A stretch of DNA of 7,375 bases from Fidelibacterota bacterium. GTDB lineage: Bacteria > Marinisomatota > Marinisomatia > Marinisomatales > UBA1611. The DNA lies in contig NZKX01000127.1 in NCBI GenBank assembly GCA_002694025.1, positions 1-7,375 of the forward strand, given 5' to 3'. The position numbers were made by a program, and so were the translations under genes. The notes under the pieces are model-generated. The model saw only the letters and a program-made list of their open reading frames with translations. It was not told the DNA's origin and made no database searches. Of the stretch, positions 6,356-7,375 are shown one piece after another. Within the stretch, counting starts at the first letter, position 1; each line of letters begins with the position of its first letter.

Positions 6356-7375
6356 TTTATTACTGCAAATTTTCCTATATGGGGTTTGAAGTCATATATG
6401 CTACCATTTTCCATGGGTTCAACATGAAAAAAATATACTCCATAAGCAATATCAAGGTTGTCTTTAGTAAGCATATTCCATTCATAAGATCCATCATCAA
6501 AGCTAGTATTATGTACCAAAGTGTTTACAAGCTCGCCTGATAAGGTGAAGATTTTAATTTTGCATTGAGGAGGCAAATGGTTAAAGTGAATAGATCTTGG
6601 TCCTCTTCCATCTGCATAAGGATTTTGTCCTTCCCAGCTTGCAGCAACAATATATGGATTGGGCACTACTTTTATTTTGCTAGATAAGTAATTAATTTGA
6701 CTAGAATTGAAACTAGATCCTTGCGAAATAAATTCATACACATCAGCATTTGAAAAGGGTTTTGTTGTAAAAATGGATAAGGTATCACCATCTGTAGGCC
6801 TTTTTTGGTATGGTACATTATCATGCCCTGGAGTGATGTTCCAAGAAACAAAAGAAGTGTCTCCAGCTTTTTCTAGAATGATAATACGATCTGAATACGA
6901 AAAGTGTCCTGTTTTAGCAAGCTCAAGTTTCAATGCATAGTCGCTTCCAAACAGTGAAACGGCAAATCCAAAATCAGACCATGTTCCTAAGACCGTATCG
7001 ACAATGTTAAAATATTCAAATTGATCTGGATTTAGATAAAATTCACTATTAATAATTGAGTCTAGTGGAATAGAATCAGGGAGGCCGGTAGCCTTGCTAT
7101 AATAATGCCAGGTGCGATCTATGACAGCAAGATCTAACTCTGCTTCCACATTGTCTAAATCAATAATTTTATAATTTACTGTTGAAGAATCAATAGTAAT
7201 ATATTGGCCATTTTCTCTTAAAAGAGTTATGGATGATGTAGGATATGTTGAAGAGTCAGAAAAAACGAGCCCATAATTTCTTGGGTAACGTACTCCTTGA
7301 GTGGCAATACCGCCAAAACTGAAAGGACTAAAACTGTATTCATAGTTATTATCATTCAATGGATAAAAATTAGAA
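6352..7375 (-). CDS. Secreted protein with T9SS-like C-terminal domain, 5' end cut by the window edge
   Basis: This is the C-terminal part of a longer protein. The frame stays open to the window edge; the TTG at 7359 is not a convincing start, because in-frame codons continue upstream (S-N-F-Y-P-L). The last roughly 108 residues (6355-6678) form a sorting-type domain: KVVPNPYIVAASWEG, 'GRGPRSIHFNHLPPQCKIKI', FTLSGELVNTL, 'YGVYFFHVEP' and the end GKFAVIK. It differs from the PNPFNP type of the neighbouring large protein but has the same order of strands. I recognise this VVPNPY/RSIHF variant from large secreted proteins of FCB bacteria. The upstream part (6679-7375) is beta-rich, Ser/Thr/Asp-rich and of no family I can name; residues such as ITPGHDNVPYQKRPTDGDT suggest an extracellular domain. 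It is the first visible gene of a pair with the PorV/PorQ-like gene, sharing the ATGA overlap. Confidence 0.8.
   Translation of the reverse strand, partial: SNFYPLNDNNYEYSFSPFSFGGIATQGVRYPRNYGLVFSDSSTYPTSSITLLRENGQYITIDSSTVNYKIIDLDNVEAELDLAVIDRTWHYYSKATGLPDSIPLDSIINSEFYLNPDQFEYFNIVDTVLGTWSDFGFAVSLFGSDYALKLELAKTGHFSYSDRIIILEKAGDTSFVSWNITPGHDNVPYQKRPTDGDTLSIFTTKPFSNADVYEFISQGSSFNSSQINYLSSKIKVVPNPYIVAASWEGQNPYADGRGPRSIHFNHLPPQCKIKIFTLSGELVNTLVHNTSFDDGSYEWNMLTKDNLDIAYGVYFFHVEPMENGSIYDFKPHIGKFAVIK

Noticed and set aside
7357..7359. TTG at 7357-7359 as the true start of the right-most gene
   Set aside because: The frame is open to the window edge and there is no signal peptide after this codon, so the gene is truncated by the window.
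1..7375. CRISPR array, tRNA, rRNA or insertion sequence
   Set aside because: No short regular direct repeats, cloverleaf, ribosomal segment, transposase frame or terminal inverted repeats were seen.

Overview
The window is a stretch of envelope and secretion genes, all on the minus strand. It appears to come from an AT-rich bacterium of the Fibrobacteres-Chlorobi-Bacteroidetes (FCB) group. The evidence is two proteins with C-terminal domains of the type IX secretion system (T9SS) kind (a PNPFNP type and a VVPNPY type), plus a PorV/PorQ-type outer-membrane barrel protein. This combination, a multi-module secreted protein with no enzyme domain and the low GC content fit Candidatus Marinimicrobia (SAR406) or a relative. 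That placement is an inference, because the window holds no phylogenetic marker.

Layout in transcription order (right to left): (1) 6352-7375, the 3' part of a secreted protein with a T9SS-like C-terminal domain, cut by the window edge. (2) 5342-6355, a PorV/PorQ-like outer-membrane protein whose ATG overlaps the previous stop codon in an ATGA arrangement, so the two are probably translationally coupled. (3) 5211-5341, a 131-base intergenic region with a weak terminator-like inverted repeat, a candidate promoter, an imperfect dyad in the presumed leader and a clear Shine-Dalgarno. (4) 1422-5210, a 1262-residue secreted protein with a signal peptide, two copies of a block of four beta-sandwich modules that look glucan-binding, a jelly-roll-like module and a PNPFNP T9SS domain. 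(5) 1371-1402, a strong intrinsic terminator. (6) 37-1344, a parvulin-type peptidyl-prolyl isomerase, probably a lipoprotein. Bases 1-36 hold no gene that I can see.

How the genes may work together (inference): the PorV/PorQ-like protein is the kind of partner that helps move T9SS cargo at the outer membrane, and cargo genes lie on both sides of it. The isomerase could help fold exported proteins. The large protein has no catalytic domain and looks like a surface-displayed or released binding protein. Its best clue to function is repeated W...K...W positions like those of the AMPK/CBM48 glycogen-binding fold. Its most unusual feature is a recurrent four-cysteine signature closing four of its eight modules. 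I found no mobile element, CRISPR array, RNA gene or defence system.
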